A stretch of 64,000 nt of DNA from Lachnospiraceae bacterium A2 (GTDB taxonomy: Bacteria > Bacillota > Clostridia > Lachnospirales > Lachnospiraceae): NCBI GenBank assembly GCA_000403315.2, contig KE159640.1:134790-198789 (forward strand), written 5' to 3'. Below are positions 51,960 through 62,865 of this stretch, piece after piece. Positions within the stretch are counted from its first letter, which is position 1. Every line of letters begins with the position of its first letter. A program made the translations under genes and the position numbers. A model generated the notes under the pieces. It searched no databases, was not told the DNA's origin, and worked only from the letters and a program-made list of their open reading frames with translations.

Positions 51960-52277
51960 ATGGAAAACTTAAAAATCTTACTGTGCTGTGGCGCTGGCAT
52001 GTCCAGCGGGTTTCTGGCTAGCAACGCCAGAAAAGTTGCAAAAAAGCAAAAGCTTTCCGTGAGCGTAGAAGCAAGGAGCCATTCCGAAGTGGCAGAACAC
52101 TTAAATTATATTGACGTACTGCTGATTGGCCCCCATTATGCCATGGAACTGGATACCTTTCAGGAAACGGCAGCGCCTTACAATGTAAAAGTAGGCGTGA
52201 TTCCCCAAGACATCTATGCATCTCTGGACGGAGCGCGGCTGATTGACCTGGCAAAATCACTGGCAGAAGGGAAGTAG
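51960..52277 (+). CDS. PTS lactose/cellobiose-type IIB component
   Basis: 105 residues. Phosphocysteine loop in ILLCCGAGMSSGFLAS, then YIDVLLIGPHYAMEL. Transfers phosphate from IIA to the sugar in IIC. ATG 51960 follows AAAAAGGAG. First gene of the PTS operon. Confidence 0.93.
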   Translation: MENLKILLCCGAGMSSGFLASNARKVAKKQKLSVSVEARSHSEVAEHLNYIDVLLIGPHYAMELDTFQETAAPYNVKVGVIPQDIYASLDGARLIDLAKSLAEGK

Positions 52278-52301
52278 GCTACGGCAGAAAAGGAGATTAT
52301 C

Positions 52302-53531
52302 ATGAACAAGCTAATGAACTGGCTCAGCGAAAGCTTTGCGCCAAATGCCAATAAATTATTTTCGAAACCATGGATTGCCGCAATTTCCGCGTCCATGCAG
52401 AAAGTGGTCCCATTTATCTTAACAGGCTCCTTAATTTACTTTTACAACGTTATCAAATCCTTTGTCCCAACGCTGCCGGATTTGTCGCCCATCGCAAATT
52501 ACAGCTTCGGGCTTATCTCCATCATGATTGCATTTATGATGGCGAACCAGTGCATGGAAAAGCTGCAGCATCCCGCTTACCTGATAAATGCCGGGCTGAC
52601 AGCCATCTGCGTCATGCTTATGCTTTCCACCCCAAGCGGGGAGCAGGCCGGCAGCTTTTCCGGGTTTCTGGGAAATGTAGGCCCAACCGGCATCGCAGTA
52701 GGCATGATATGCGGGATGTGTGTATCTTTGGTATTCCACCTTTGGGCAAAGCTGCATTTTTTGGAGAACAGCAGCATCCCAGATTTTGTGGTATCATGGA
52801 TTAATGTTATTATACCAAATGTCGTTGTCCTTGGCATTGCCATGGTTTTGGTATTTAAATTAAATATCAATATATTGGAACTGATTGTAGGAATATTCAT
52901 GCCGCTGGCAAAGGTTGCCCAGACATTGCCGGGATTTATCCTGATTTCCCTGCTATATGCATTTTTCTATACTCTGGGTATTTCCACATGGCTATGGAAC
53001 GCCCTTACCACGCCAATTTTTATGGTTGCCATCCAAGAAAATATTGACGCCGTGGCAGCAGGGGGCACAGCCGCTAACATTGTAACCTCAGAAGCATTTT
53101 TTACCATGGCATTTATCACCATGGGAGGGGTCTGCGCAACACTTGGCCTAAACATCCTGATGTGTTTTTCCAAATCCAAGCAGCTTAAAATGCTGGGGCG
53201 GGTATTTATCGCACCTTCTGTCTTTAATATTAACGAACCCATGATGTTTGGTACGCCGATTGTATTCAACCCCCTTTTAATGCTCCCGGCATGGATTAAT
53301 GCCATTGTAGGACCCACCTATGTCTGGATTTTAATGAGCGCAGGCCTTTTAAAAATCCCTTCCATGATGGTACAGGTAGGCCAAATCCCTGCGCCGGCTT
53401 CCAGCGTCATGATTACGCAGGATATGAGGGCTATTTTATGGTGGGCTGTTTTACTGGTGATTTACACCGCAATCTGGTATCCATTTTTTAAAGTATTTGA
53501 AAAAAATAAACTTGCTGATGAAGCAGCTTAA
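52302..53531 (+). CDS. PTS lactose/cellobiose-type IIC component
   Basis: 409 residues, membrane channel of the cellobiose/chitobiose family, about ten helices: MNWLSESFAPNANKLFSKPW, AAISASMQKVVPFILTGSLI, then FNINEPMMFGTPIVFNPLL (sugar-binding signature) and final helices. ATG 52302 follows AAAAGGAG. The IS110 element sits just after it, separating it from IIA. Confidence 0.94.
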   Translation: MNKLMNWLSESFAPNANKLFSKPWIAAISASMQKVVPFILTGSLIYFYNVIKSFVPTLPDLSPIANYSFGLISIMIAFMMANQCMEKLQHPAYLINAGLTAICVMLMLSTPSGEQAGSFSGFLGNVGPTGIAVGMICGMCVSLVFHLWAKLHFLENSSIPDFVVSWINVIIPNVVVLGIAMVLVFKLNINILELIVGIFMPLAKVAQTLPGFILISLLYAFFYTLGISTWLWNALTTPIFMVAIQENIDAVAAGGTAANIVTSEAFFTMAFITMGGVCATLGLNILMCFSKSKQLKMLGRVFIAPSVFNINEPMMFGTPIVFNPLLMLPAWINAIVGPTYVWILMSAGLLKIPSMMVQVGQIPAPASSVMITQDMRAILWWAVLLVIYTAIWYPFFKVFEKNKLADEAA

Positions 53532-53660
53532 GTCCAGCTAAGAAATGTCAATAGGTAAAATGAAAAATGATTAAAAAGTTTTTTTCAAGCGGTTGATGTA
53601 AAAAAGGGTAACTTTAATAAGCCCACCCCTATGGAAATTTTCAAGACTCATAAAAATTTG

Positions 53661-54995
53661 TTAAGCTGCGCTCTGTACCTTGTCAGGATGCGCTGCCAGA
53701 TACCGTTTACAGTGTTCCTGAGGAGTGATGACCTCAAACGGCTTATTGTCCCGGAGCATAGCAAAGATGATGTTGCATATCTTGTGCATCACAGCCCCGA
53801 CAGCCACGTTTTTCTTCTTGGCTTTGCATTTGTCGGCATAATAGCTGTGGATGACCGGATTTACAGGCATCCCGCTGCCCTTGTCCACCTTAAGGTTATT
53901 GAGCGCCACCATATGCAGGATGCGCCTGGCGAGGCTGGAACCCCTTTTTGACATATGTACCTTGTCCCCGTTGAACTTCCCGGACTGCTTTACGGCAGGG
54001 TCCAGGCCGAAGTAGGCATACAGCTTCTTCGGGGAAGGGAACAGGTCAAAAGAGCCCATTTCTGCGACCAGGACAACCGCGCTCATGAAGCCTACGCCGC
54101 GCAGTGGCTGAAGAAGAAGGATACGGCCATAAACCGGACTGTCTTTCAGGCCATCAACAGTAGCATGGATTGCTTCCATAATTGTGTCAAGGCGTTTCTG
54201 GTACTCCCGGTAAGAGTCTATGTAGAGCCGGATGCGGACGGAATTGCTTTTCAGGGCCCGTCCAAAGATGGCGGCATCTTCCGCTGCAGTCCGCAGGGCA
54301 TCATACCTGGCCAGGGCATACTTTTCCCCAAAACGTGCTGTGGAGCGGATTGTTTCCACCACCGTTTCCTTTGGGGCAGCAAGAAGATCCTCCGCAAGCG
54401 GGTAGGCGTCCAGGAGCTTTAAGGAAGTCTTGGTGGTGACCTTGCTGAACACTTTCCGGTATGCGGGAAATGACACTTTCAGCTCTGCAGTGAGCTTCAG
54501 GACGACAGCGGACTGCAGATCCTTGAAGTAGTAGTAGTCCCGGACCAGGTTACGCAGGTCGATGACCTCATCATCAGGGATGATGGAAACCTTCAGGGAA
54601 GTATCCAGCCCTACCCTGGCAGCTTTTTTTGAATCAAATTTATCATTATGTAGTTTCCTTACGTTCATATTTGTGCTATTCTTAGTAATGATAGGATTAA
54701 TGACCGAGCAGTCAAAACCCTTATCACGAAGGAAGCACAGGAGTGGGATGTGGTAGATCCCGGTGGACTCAAGGAAGCAGCGGCTTTTAAGAGAATACGC
54801 CTCTTGTGCTTCCTTTATTTTTGCGACGGCAAGTTCCCGGGACTGGGGATCGGAATGAACGATCTTAAAAGGTTTCCCGGCAAGGGTGCCGTTTGGGAGC
54901 ATGATGGACATCCATGTGAAATCTGCCCCGACATCAAGCCCGACTGAGAGATAGGGGATGCTTTCCAGCATCTTAAGTACTTTTTGGTATTGCAT
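53661..54995 (-). CDS. IS110-family transposase
   Basis: 444 residues. RuvC-like DEDD domain (SVGLDVGADFTWMSI with the first Asp, FLESTGIYHIPLL with Glu, DKFDSKKAARVG with Asp near 135) and a C-terminal Tnp domain (LQPLRGVGFMSAVVLVAEMG, LYAYFGLDPAVKQSGK, SKRGSSLARRIL with the serine). ATG 54995 follows AGAAAGGATAAAACC. The frame stays open for 87 more codons upstream but without a ribosome site; this is the 5' non-coding end. No stop codon or frameshift, so the element looks intact. Confidence 0.92.
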   Translation of the reverse strand: MQYQKVLKMLESIPYLSVGLDVGADFTWMSIMLPNGTLAGKPFKIVHSDPQSRELAVAKIKEAQEAYSLKSRCFLESTGIYHIPLLCFLRDKGFDCSVINPIITKNSTNMNVRKLHNDKFDSKKAARVGLDTSLKVSIIPDDEVIDLRNLVRDYYYFKDLQSAVVLKLTAELKVSFPAYRKVFSKVTTKTSLKLLDAYPLAEDLLAAPKETVVETIRSTARFGEKYALARYDALRTAAEDAAIFGRALKSNSVRIRLYIDSYREYQKRLDTIMEAIHATVDGLKDSPVYGRILLLQPLRGVGFMSAVVLVAEMGSFDLFPSPKKLYAYFGLDPAVKQSGKFNGDKVHMSKRGSSLARRILHMVALNNLKVDKGSGMPVNPVIHSYYADKCKAKKKNVAVGAVMHKICNIIFAMLRDNKPFEVITPQEHCKRYLAAHPDKVQSAA

Positions 54996-55330
54996 GGTTT
55001 TATCCTTTCTGGCAGGTATCCATTTCCAGAAGGCGGATACACAACCTAGCGGCTTATACAGGTATAGCCTGGGGCTTCCCAACCAGCCAAAACATAAATC
55101 ACCACCGAATGGACTGACAGACTTAATTGGAGGTTTCACCAGCCGGAAGGCCGGTTCCCAAGGAGGCGTCGTCAATGATCCTGCCTCAGTGATTATACCT
55201 CTATATTTTGTCTGGTGCATTAAGGAAACCTCAGACATGGTAAAAATTTTTATCAATAACCTCTGATGGAAGGGGAACCCTCCTTCAGCTATTCATCAGA
55301 TATGACTTTGTAACTTATTAACTTTATAGC
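54996..55330 (-). ncRNA. Candidate bridge-RNA region of the IS110 element
   Basis: Non-coding 5' end of the element. In IS110 elements this region expresses a bridge RNA whose two loops pair with target and donor DNA. TATAAT (minus strand, near 55194) is the only promoter-like box. I cannot fold it reliably by hand; position is the main evidence. Confidence 0.35.
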
Positions 55331-55370
55331 TCTTGTGGCTATATCATTATTATACTAGGAGGCAATAACT

Positions 55371-55730
55371 ATGAGTGAAAAAGAAAAGAAGGTATTGGAA
55401 GAAACAGAAGAAAGCCCATTAGTCCCTGTGGCAATGCAGATTATTATGCACGCAGGGGATGCAAGGCTTCGGATTACCGATGCCCTGAAATCAGCTAAGC
55501 AGTTTGATTTTAAACGGGCAGACGAAGAAATGAAAGAGGCAAAACACGAAATTACCCTTGCCCACAACTGCCAGACAGAAATCATCCAAGACGAAGCCAG
55601 CGGCATCAGCTATGGGTTCTCCCTGCTGTTCGCCCACGCACAGGACACTATGATGACAATTAACTCCGAAGTACGGATGGCATATGAAATCATAGATGTC
55701 CTAAAACTAATCAACGAAAAAATATCATAG
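55371..55730 (+). CDS. PTS lactose/cellobiose-type IIA component
   Basis: 119 residues. PVAMQIIMHAGDARLRITDAL and the phosphohistidine in EITLAHNCQTEIIQDE. ATG 55371 follows CTAGGAGG. Separated from IIC by the IS110 element but still followed by the GH1 gene. Confidence 0.93.
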   Translation: MSEKEKKVLEETEESPLVPVAMQIIMHAGDARLRITDALKSAKQFDFKRADEEMKEAKHEITLAHNCQTEIIQDEASGISYGFSLLFAHAQDTMMTINSEVRMAYEIIDVLKLINEKIS

Positions 55731-55762
55731 CGTGAAACTAATTTTCATACCGCCCGTAATGA

Positions 55763-57226
<1,464 letters not shown>

Positions 57227-57437
57227 ATAGGTAAACTTTATTGCAAACCTGACCATAAAGCAGGCAGCGTTCCAATGGGAAGAATATCTGGCATAAACCT
57301 GATATCCCTTCCCAGCGGAGCACTGCCCAGCTCCCATTTATTGGGAATGCTGTAAAAAATATTTCTGCCCCCACCCTGCACCTTTTTGGATCTCCTGCAT
57401 AGGATATAAACAACTGTATTTTTTGGAGAACTGATTT

Positions 57438-58040
57438 ATGCTTAATTATTTATGGGGCTTTATGATTGTCCTTGGCATTGTCTATGCCGCCTTTACCGGG
57501 AACCTTCCGGCTGTCACTAACGCCGCCCTGGACTCCTCCAAAGAAGCCGTCACCCTCTGCATTACCATGCTTGGCGTCATGTCCCTGTGGGTTGGGCTTA
57601 TGCGCATTGCAGAAAACTGCGGCATCATTTCCGGTGCAGCCCGCACCTTAAACCCATTCCTGCGCTTTATGTTCCCAAAAGTCCCAAAAGGGCACAAAGC
57701 AAATGAATACATATCTACGAATATCATCGCCAATGTATTTGGCCTTGGCTGGGCAGCCACCCCTGCCGGCCTAAAAGCCATGGAGGAATTAGGGGAATTA
57801 AACGGCCACAGCAAAATAGCCAGCAAGGACATGTGTACTTTCCTGATCCTGAATGTTTCCTCCTTCCAGCTTATCCCAGTGAATATGATTGCATACCGCA
57901 GCCAATACGGCTCCGCCAACCCTGCCGCCATATTAGGGCCAGCCATGATTGCCACCTTCTTTTCCACCCTGGCCGGCATTGTGTTTGCCAAATTCATGTA
58001 TGCCCTGCCAGAACAGAAAAAAGGAGGTAATTCCCATTGA
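57438..58040 (+). CDS. spmA: Spore maturation protein A
   Basis: 200 residues, nucleoside-recognition-type membrane protein: LWGFMIVLGIVYAAFTGN, SLWVGLMRIAENCGI, NIIANVFGLGWAATPAGLKAM. Involved in spore core dehydration. Stop overlaps the spmB TTG start (TTGA). Between 57227 and here are only small hairpins. Confidence 0.95.
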   Translation: MLNYLWGFMIVLGIVYAAFTGNLPAVTNAALDSSKEAVTLCITMLGVMSLWVGLMRIAENCGIISGAARTLNPFLRFMFPKVPKGHKANEYISTNIIANVFGLGWAATPAGLKAMEELGELNGHSKIASKDMCTFLILNVSSFQLIPVNMIAYRSQYGSANPAAILGPAMIATFFSTLAGIVFAKFMYALPEQKKGGNSH

Positions 58041-58561
58041 AAATACTCCTTTTCTTATCCGACGCAATGATACCGCTCCTTATTTTTTCCATTGTAGGGT
58101 ATGGGCTCCTGACACGACACAATGTATATGACGACTTTATCAAAGGGGCAAAAGACGGGTTCCAGACTGTCATTGGCATTATGCCCACCCTGATTGGCCT
58201 GATGGTAGGCGTAGGCATCCTGCGGGCATCCGGGTTTCTGGATTCGCTTTCTGCAGCCCTTGGGATACTTACCGAGCCACTGCATTTTCCGGCAGAACTC
58301 GTCCCAGTTTCCATTGTAAAAATGTTTTCCTCCTCGGCAGCCACAGGGCTGGTGCTGGACATTTTCAAGGAATTTGGCCCAGATTCTTATTTTGGCACCA
58401 TAACTTCCATTATGATGAGCTGCACGGAAACCATTTTCTATACCATGAGCATTTATTTTATGACTGCCAAAGTCCAGAAAACACGGTATACTTTGGCAGG
58501 GGCGCTTTTCACTACTTTAATCGGGACGATTGCAAGCGTTATACTTGCACAGGTGATGTAA
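58037..58561 (+). CDS. spmB: Spore maturation protein B
   Basis: 174 residues, second subunit: FIKGAKDGFQTVIGIMPTLIG, SFLDSLSAALG-like region and TSIMMSCTETIFYTMSIYF. TTG start with AAGGAGG 9 nt before it, translationally coupled to spmA. Confidence 0.95.
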   Translation: MKILLFLSDAMIPLLIFSIVGYGLLTRHNVYDDFIKGAKDGFQTVIGIMPTLIGLMVGVGILRASGFLDSLSAALGILTEPLHFPAELVPVSIVKMFSSSAATGLVLDIFKEFGPDSYFGTITSIMMSCTETIFYTMSIYFMTAKVQKTRYTLAGALFTTLIGTIASVILAQVM

Positions 58562-58589
58562 GCAAACGGGGCTGCTGCAAAACAAGGTT

Positions 58590-59993
58590 TTATTTGCCGT
58601 CAATTTTTTTCAGGTATTGCTTTGTTTCCGCTGCAACTACGCCGCTTAACGCAATAATCGCAATTAAGTTTGGGACTGCCATCAGGCCATTAAAGATATC
58701 TGCAATAGTCCAAACTGCGGAAACCGTCATAAACGGGCCGATAAACACACAAAGGATATACACCCAGCGGTATGTTTTTACCGCGTTCTGGTTTCCACCT
58801 GTCAGATATTCCAGGCACCGTTCGCTGTAATAATCCCACCCAAGGATGGTGGTAAACGCAAAGCACACCAGGCATACCATCAGGATAAAAGAGGAAACCG
58901 CCGGCTCAAAGGGAAGGCCGATCTGGAATGCTTTTGTGGTAACGTCCACGCCGTCCAGGCCAATATTCCACGTGTCTGTAATTACAATGGTAAGCCCAGT
59001 CATCGTACAGATGATAACCGTGTCAATCACCGTCCCCAGCATGGACACAAGGCCCTGGGATGCCGGTTCATCCGTCTGGACTGCCGCAGCGGCAATTGGG
59101 GCGCTCCCCAGGCCTGCCTCATTGGAAAAAATTCCCCTTGCAACGCCCTTTTGCATTGCCAACAGCATGGCTCCCAACGCGCCGCCTGCTGCTGCCCGCA
59201 GGCCAAATGCGCTTTGGACAATTGTCACAAAAGCTGCCGGGATTTCCTTATAATGGAACACAAGAATCAGCGCAGCCGCTGTAATATATGTAGCTGCCAT
59301 AAATGGCACAAGCACCTGGGCTACCCCTGAAATTCTCTGCAGGCCCCCAATCAGCACAAGGGCAACGCAAGCCGTCAGGAGTACGCCAGCAATAACAACC
59401 GTCCAAGAATAATCCTTCCCCAGGATTTCCACGCTCCACTGGTTCTCAGGGTCAAAGAAAGTGTTGACAGCGCTGGTAATCCCATTGATTTGGGTAAACG
59501 TGCCAATTCCCAGCAGCCCGGCGCCTACGCCGAAAAAGGCAAATACCTTCCCAAGCCACCCCCAATGCTTCCCCATGCCGCGTTCTATGTAATAAAAAGG
59601 CCCGCCCACAATATGGCCATCCTCTGCTACCACCCGGTATTTGATAGCCAGCAGGCATTCCGCATATTTTGTGACTGTGCCTAAAACTGCAGCCATCACC
59701 ATCCAAAACAACGCCCCTGGGCCCCCTGCAACCAGCGCCGTGGCAACGCCCACAATATTCCCTGTCCCAATGGTAGCTGACAAGGCTGTGCAAAGCGCCC
59801 CAAAACCTGACACTTCCCCTTCGTCCCCTGCGGATTCATCCGCAACCAAATTCCGGATTGCCAATGGCAGGCGGCGGATTTGAAGCCCCCGCAGCCGGAA
59901 TGTCAGTAAAAAACCAACTGCCAAAATCAGGACAATCAACGGGATTCCCCATACTAAATCATCCACTGTCTTTAAAAACGAATTAAAATCCAT
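58590..59993 (-). CDS. AGCS family alanine/glycine:cation symporter
   Basis: 467 residues, about 11 helices. VWGIPLIVLILAVGFLLTFR, GALCTALSATIGTGNIVGVA, GVARGIFSNEAGLGSAPIAAA (sodium site) and WDYYSERCLEYL are diagnostic. Imports alanine or glycine with Na+ or H+. ATG 59993 follows AAGGGAGAG. Convergent with spmB, only 28 bp apart. Confidence 0.95.
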   Translation of the reverse strand: MDFNSFLKTVDDLVWGIPLIVLILAVGFLLTFRLRGLQIRRLPLAIRNLVADESAGDEGEVSGFGALCTALSATIGTGNIVGVATALVAGGPGALFWMVMAAVLGTVTKYAECLLAIKYRVVAEDGHIVGGPFYYIERGMGKHWGWLGKVFAFFGVGAGLLGIGTFTQINGITSAVNTFFDPENQWSVEILGKDYSWTVVIAGVLLTACVALVLIGGLQRISGVAQVLVPFMAATYITAAALILVFHYKEIPAAFVTIVQSAFGLRAAAGGALGAMLLAMQKGVARGIFSNEAGLGSAPIAAAAVQTDEPASQGLVSMLGTVIDTVIICTMTGLTIVITDTWNIGLDGVDVTTKAFQIGLPFEPAVSSFILMVCLVCFAFTTILGWDYYSERCLEYLTGGNQNAVKTYRWVYILCVFIGPFMTVSAVWTIADIFNGLMAVPNLIAIIALSGVVAAETKQYLKKIDGK

Positions 59994-60180
59994 GCACACT
60001 CTCCCTTTCCTATTTCTTCCGCCCACAAAGCAGCTTTCCTATTTAAGCTGCCCGCTTTCCTCCTTCTGTTCCCTGCTGCCCATACTTTTTCCTGCCTGTT
60101 CTCCTCCTTCTGCTTCCTGCTGCTTACCACTTTTCTTACATGGCTGCTTTTTTCATCCTGCTGCTTATTATTTTAGCCAT

Positions 60181-61140
60181 TTAGCCTAAATACCTGCCAA
60201 ACTGGGGCATCCAGTCCCCAATAAATAATTCGTCCCGCAGGGTTGCGTCAACCACAGGGGAAATAAACTTTACCAAAAGCTGTATGACATGTCCCCATTC
60301 GGGGCATTCTTCTGAGCCAAGGGAATCCCCCTTTTCTTCCCCGCCATGGCTTTCTTCCGCTTCCGGCTGGCTTACGACTGATACGCGCCCGCAAAAGTTT
60401 TCCCATCTCTTTTGCATATACCCATATTCTTCAAAACTGCTGATAATTTCCAGACGTTCCTCCAAACGTGGAATTGCATCTTCCAACAGAAGCTGCCCAA
60501 AGCTTTGGGACACCTTCCTCCCTTCCACCACATGGCCTGTCAAAATACCATAAACGTCCCTGTACCATGAAAGGCTGTAAACCAGCTCCAAGTCGTCCAT
60601 AATATGGTAAAAGCTTCTGGACAGGTATTCCTCTGCCGTAAACATATGGTAAGTGGCCTGTTCTTCCTGCTGCCCACGTTCCAAAGCCTTTTCCTGCAAT
60701 GGCAGCGTTGCGCCCTCAAAGGGAATCAGTTCCAGCACAAAGGGAATCTGGAACGGCCACTTCACAATTTTTAAGTAAATCCTTGGGTTTTTCCCCCCAT
60801 CCTTCCAGTTCCCCTCCATTTTTTGATATAAAAAAACCCTGCATTCCTGCCCAGGATCTTCCTGCCCAGGCTGTTGGGCATCAGGGGATTCCATTGGAAA
60901 TAATTTTTCCAGGAGTGCCGCTGCATCGGCAAGCTCCCTTTTTGGAGTGAAAAATTCCAGATGGTTCACCAAATGCTCCCCATACCATTCTTTTCCCAGA
61001 AATTTATCATCCCGCAGGATTAATTTCCCATGTAATGGGGATGCGGCAATTTCCTGTATAATTTTTTCTGCTCCATTCCCCGCTGTCAGATTTATTTCCA
61101 GAATCTGATACATTCCGCACTCTTTATCCATTCTGTTCAT
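60181..61140 (-). CDS. Unrecognised 319-residue protein
   Basis: No family recognised. No signal peptide or membrane helix; acidic and cytosolic by appearance. Seen: LEINLTAGNGAEKIIQEIAA at the start, an aromatic-rich middle (SFYHIMDDLELVYSLSWYRD) and a C-terminus ending SPVVDATLRDELFIGDWMPQ. Several Met codons near the start (61140, 61131, 61113) and no strong ribosome site. It lies between AGCS and the carboxypeptidase on the same strand. The Pyr-rich stretch 60000-60180 is non-coding. Confidence 0.6.
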   Translation of the reverse strand: MNRMDKECGMYQILEINLTAGNGAEKIIQEIAASPLHGKLILRDDKFLGKEWYGEHLVNHLEFFTPKRELADAAALLEKLFPMESPDAQQPGQEDPGQECRVFLYQKMEGNWKDGGKNPRIYLKIVKWPFQIPFVLELIPFEGATLPLQEKALERGQQEEQATYHMFTAEEYLSRSFYHIMDDLELVYSLSWYRDVYGILTGHVVEGRKVSQSFGQLLLEDAIPRLEERLEIISSFEEYGYMQKRWENFCGRVSVVSQPEAEESHGGEEKGDSLGSEECPEWGHVIQLLVKFISPVVDATLRDELFIGDWMPQFGRYLG

Positions 61141-61315
61141 CCTTAAATCTATCTATTTTAGTTTCTCATTCCGAAATTTAACATGCAGTTTTATTATATT
61201 CTTATCCACTTACCCTGTCAATTATGAATAGAACAGAAAAAGAGGCAATATATTTTCCCAAATATACTACCTCCCTCTATGCCATCCAGCCAAAGGGGCT
61301 GCTGCCATGTTTTTG

Positions 61316-62683
61316 TTATTTCCGCCGCCTGCCCCGCTTAAATTTCATATCCTTAAAACCCATTTTCCGCTGTTTCCTGCATTCTAACTTATATTTTATC
61401 AAATAAAAATTGTCTACCAAATAATAGATGCCAAACCCAAGGCCAATGAGAAGTGCAACGGCAAGAACCCCTAAAATAATGTATTTGACATTAATCTTTA
61501 CTACTTTTTCTTCCTGTTCCGGTTTCTGTTCTTCCTGTTTTGCCTTATGGAACTTAAATTCTGATACCTTCGCGCCGGTTACCTCAATCTCCGTCCCGCC
61601 TACCGTGCGCCCTGCGTAGGTGTACTGGATATTCCCGATCACGTCCTTGGAATCCTTAATTTCCACAATTTCCGGCACTGCGTCGGTAAATGCCGCCGCC
61701 TTGGGCAGTACGATGCTGCCTTCTTTACTCATGCCCACAAAAGATTCCTCATTTGCAAAAATCTTATTTTCTTTCATGTCCTGGGCATAATTCTTTTCGT
61801 TCTCCGCCACGTTCCACAATTGGAAATTCTCAAAGCAATAATCGAACAGTATCCTTGTATCCAGATAATGGTTGGGCGCCTGCTCTTTCATCACAACGCA
61901 AATCAGCGTCATCCCATCCTTCTCCGCGAAAGTTGCCAGGGTGCTCCCTGCCACGCTGGTGTACCCGGTTTTCCCGCCAATGCAGTAATCATACAGGTAT
62001 TGGGTGTCCCCCTGATAATTCGTCAGCATTTTATGGTGGTTAATCAGGTAGGTTTCATCTGTATGCTTGTTGGTAGGAGGAATGGTATGGCGTTTGGTAT
62101 TGACGATCATGCGGAATACGTCATTTTTCAAAGCTGCCCTTGAAATCAGGGCAATGTCATAAGCGCTTGTCCAATGCTCCTCGTCCGGCAGCCCATGGGG
62201 GTTGTTGAAATGGGTATCCTTGCACCCCAGTTCCTTGGCTTTCTCATTCATCATCCTGATAAAATCGTCATAGTCCTTCCCTACATGTTCTGCAATGGCA
62301 TACCCACACTCATTGGCGGATGACAGCATCAGGCCGTACAGGCACTCCTCCATTGTCATGACTTCACCTACGTCCCGGGAAATCCCGGACCCTTCGGTCA
62401 GATAAACAGAATTTTTGGAAAATGTCACTTCTTCATCTAAGCTGCTGTTTTCCACCGCCAAAAAGCTTGTCATAATTTTCGTAATGCTGGCAGGATATGA
62501 CTGGTCGTGGCAATTTTTCTCGTATAGCACCGTCCCTGTGGACGCCTCCATCACAACCGCCGATTCCCCTGCGATCTGCGGCCCTTCCGGCCAGTATTCT
62601 TCCGCTTGGACAGGAACCGCATAGAGTTGGAAAAAGCACACAGCCCCTAACACAAGCCCGATCCATTTTTTTCTCTTTTTCAT
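61316..62683 (-). CDS. D-alanyl-D-alanine carboxypeptidase (S11)
   Basis: 455 residues, DacF/PBP5 family. Signal peptide, then SxxK in ASITKIMTSFLAVE, SxN in SSANECGYA, KTG in GGKTGYTSVAG, a beta-rich C-terminal domain and one late helix (about 395-420) with a basic tail. Trims the terminal D-Ala from peptidoglycan. ATG 62683 follows AAGGAGAAATTTTC. Confidence 0.95.
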   Translation of the reverse strand: MKKRKKWIGLVLGAVCFFQLYAVPVQAEEYWPEGPQIAGESAVVMEASTGTVLYEKNCHDQSYPASITKIMTSFLAVENSSLDEEVTFSKNSVYLTEGSGISRDVGEVMTMEECLYGLMLSSANECGYAIAEHVGKDYDDFIRMMNEKAKELGCKDTHFNNPHGLPDEEHWTSAYDIALISRAALKNDVFRMIVNTKRHTIPPTNKHTDETYLINHHKMLTNYQGDTQYLYDYCIGGKTGYTSVAGSTLATFAEKDGMTLICVVMKEQAPNHYLDTRILFDYCFENFQLWNVAENEKNYAQDMKENKIFANEESFVGMSKEGSIVLPKAAAFTDAVPEIVEIKDSKDVIGNIQYTYAGRTVGGTEIEVTGAKVSEFKFHKAKQEEQKPEQEEKVVKINVKYIILGVLAVALLIGLGFGIYYLVDNFYLIKYKLECRKQRKMGFKDMKFKRGRRRK

Positions 62684-62805
62684 GAAAATTTCTCCTTAAG
62701 TTCTTTTCCATATGATATGGATGGTGGGCAGTTTCATAAGTATTTTACAAAATATCTCATTTGTTTTACAATTCTATTACAATTTTTATATAGTATACCA
62801 TATTG

Positions 62806-62824
62806 AAAGTTGCGTTGCAACTTT
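62806..62824. promoter_or_regulatory. Palindrome upstream of trmB
   Basis: AAAGTTGC-GTT-GCAACTTT, 8-bp perfect arms, 42 bp before the trmB start and between divergent genes. Operator-like. Confidence 0.4.
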
Positions 62825-62865
62825 TGGTGTGTTATTATTTATTATAACAATTTTGGGAGGTATTT

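Larger units (their letters stand above)
53560..55330 (-). mobile_element. IS110-family insertion sequence (limits approximate)
   Basis: Element containing the IS110 transposase, placed between IIC and IIA of the PTS operon. It has about 130 bp past the transposase stop and about 335 bp upstream of its start: the long 5' non-coding end of the IS110 group. IS110 elements lack terminal inverted repeats, so the exact ends cannot be read; the native operon would be contiguous without it. Confidence 0.75.

Noticed and set aside
54996..55256. N-terminal extension of the IS110 transposase by 87 codons
   Set aside because: No ribosome site, unlike transposase N-termini, and the RuvC domain begins right after ATG 54995.
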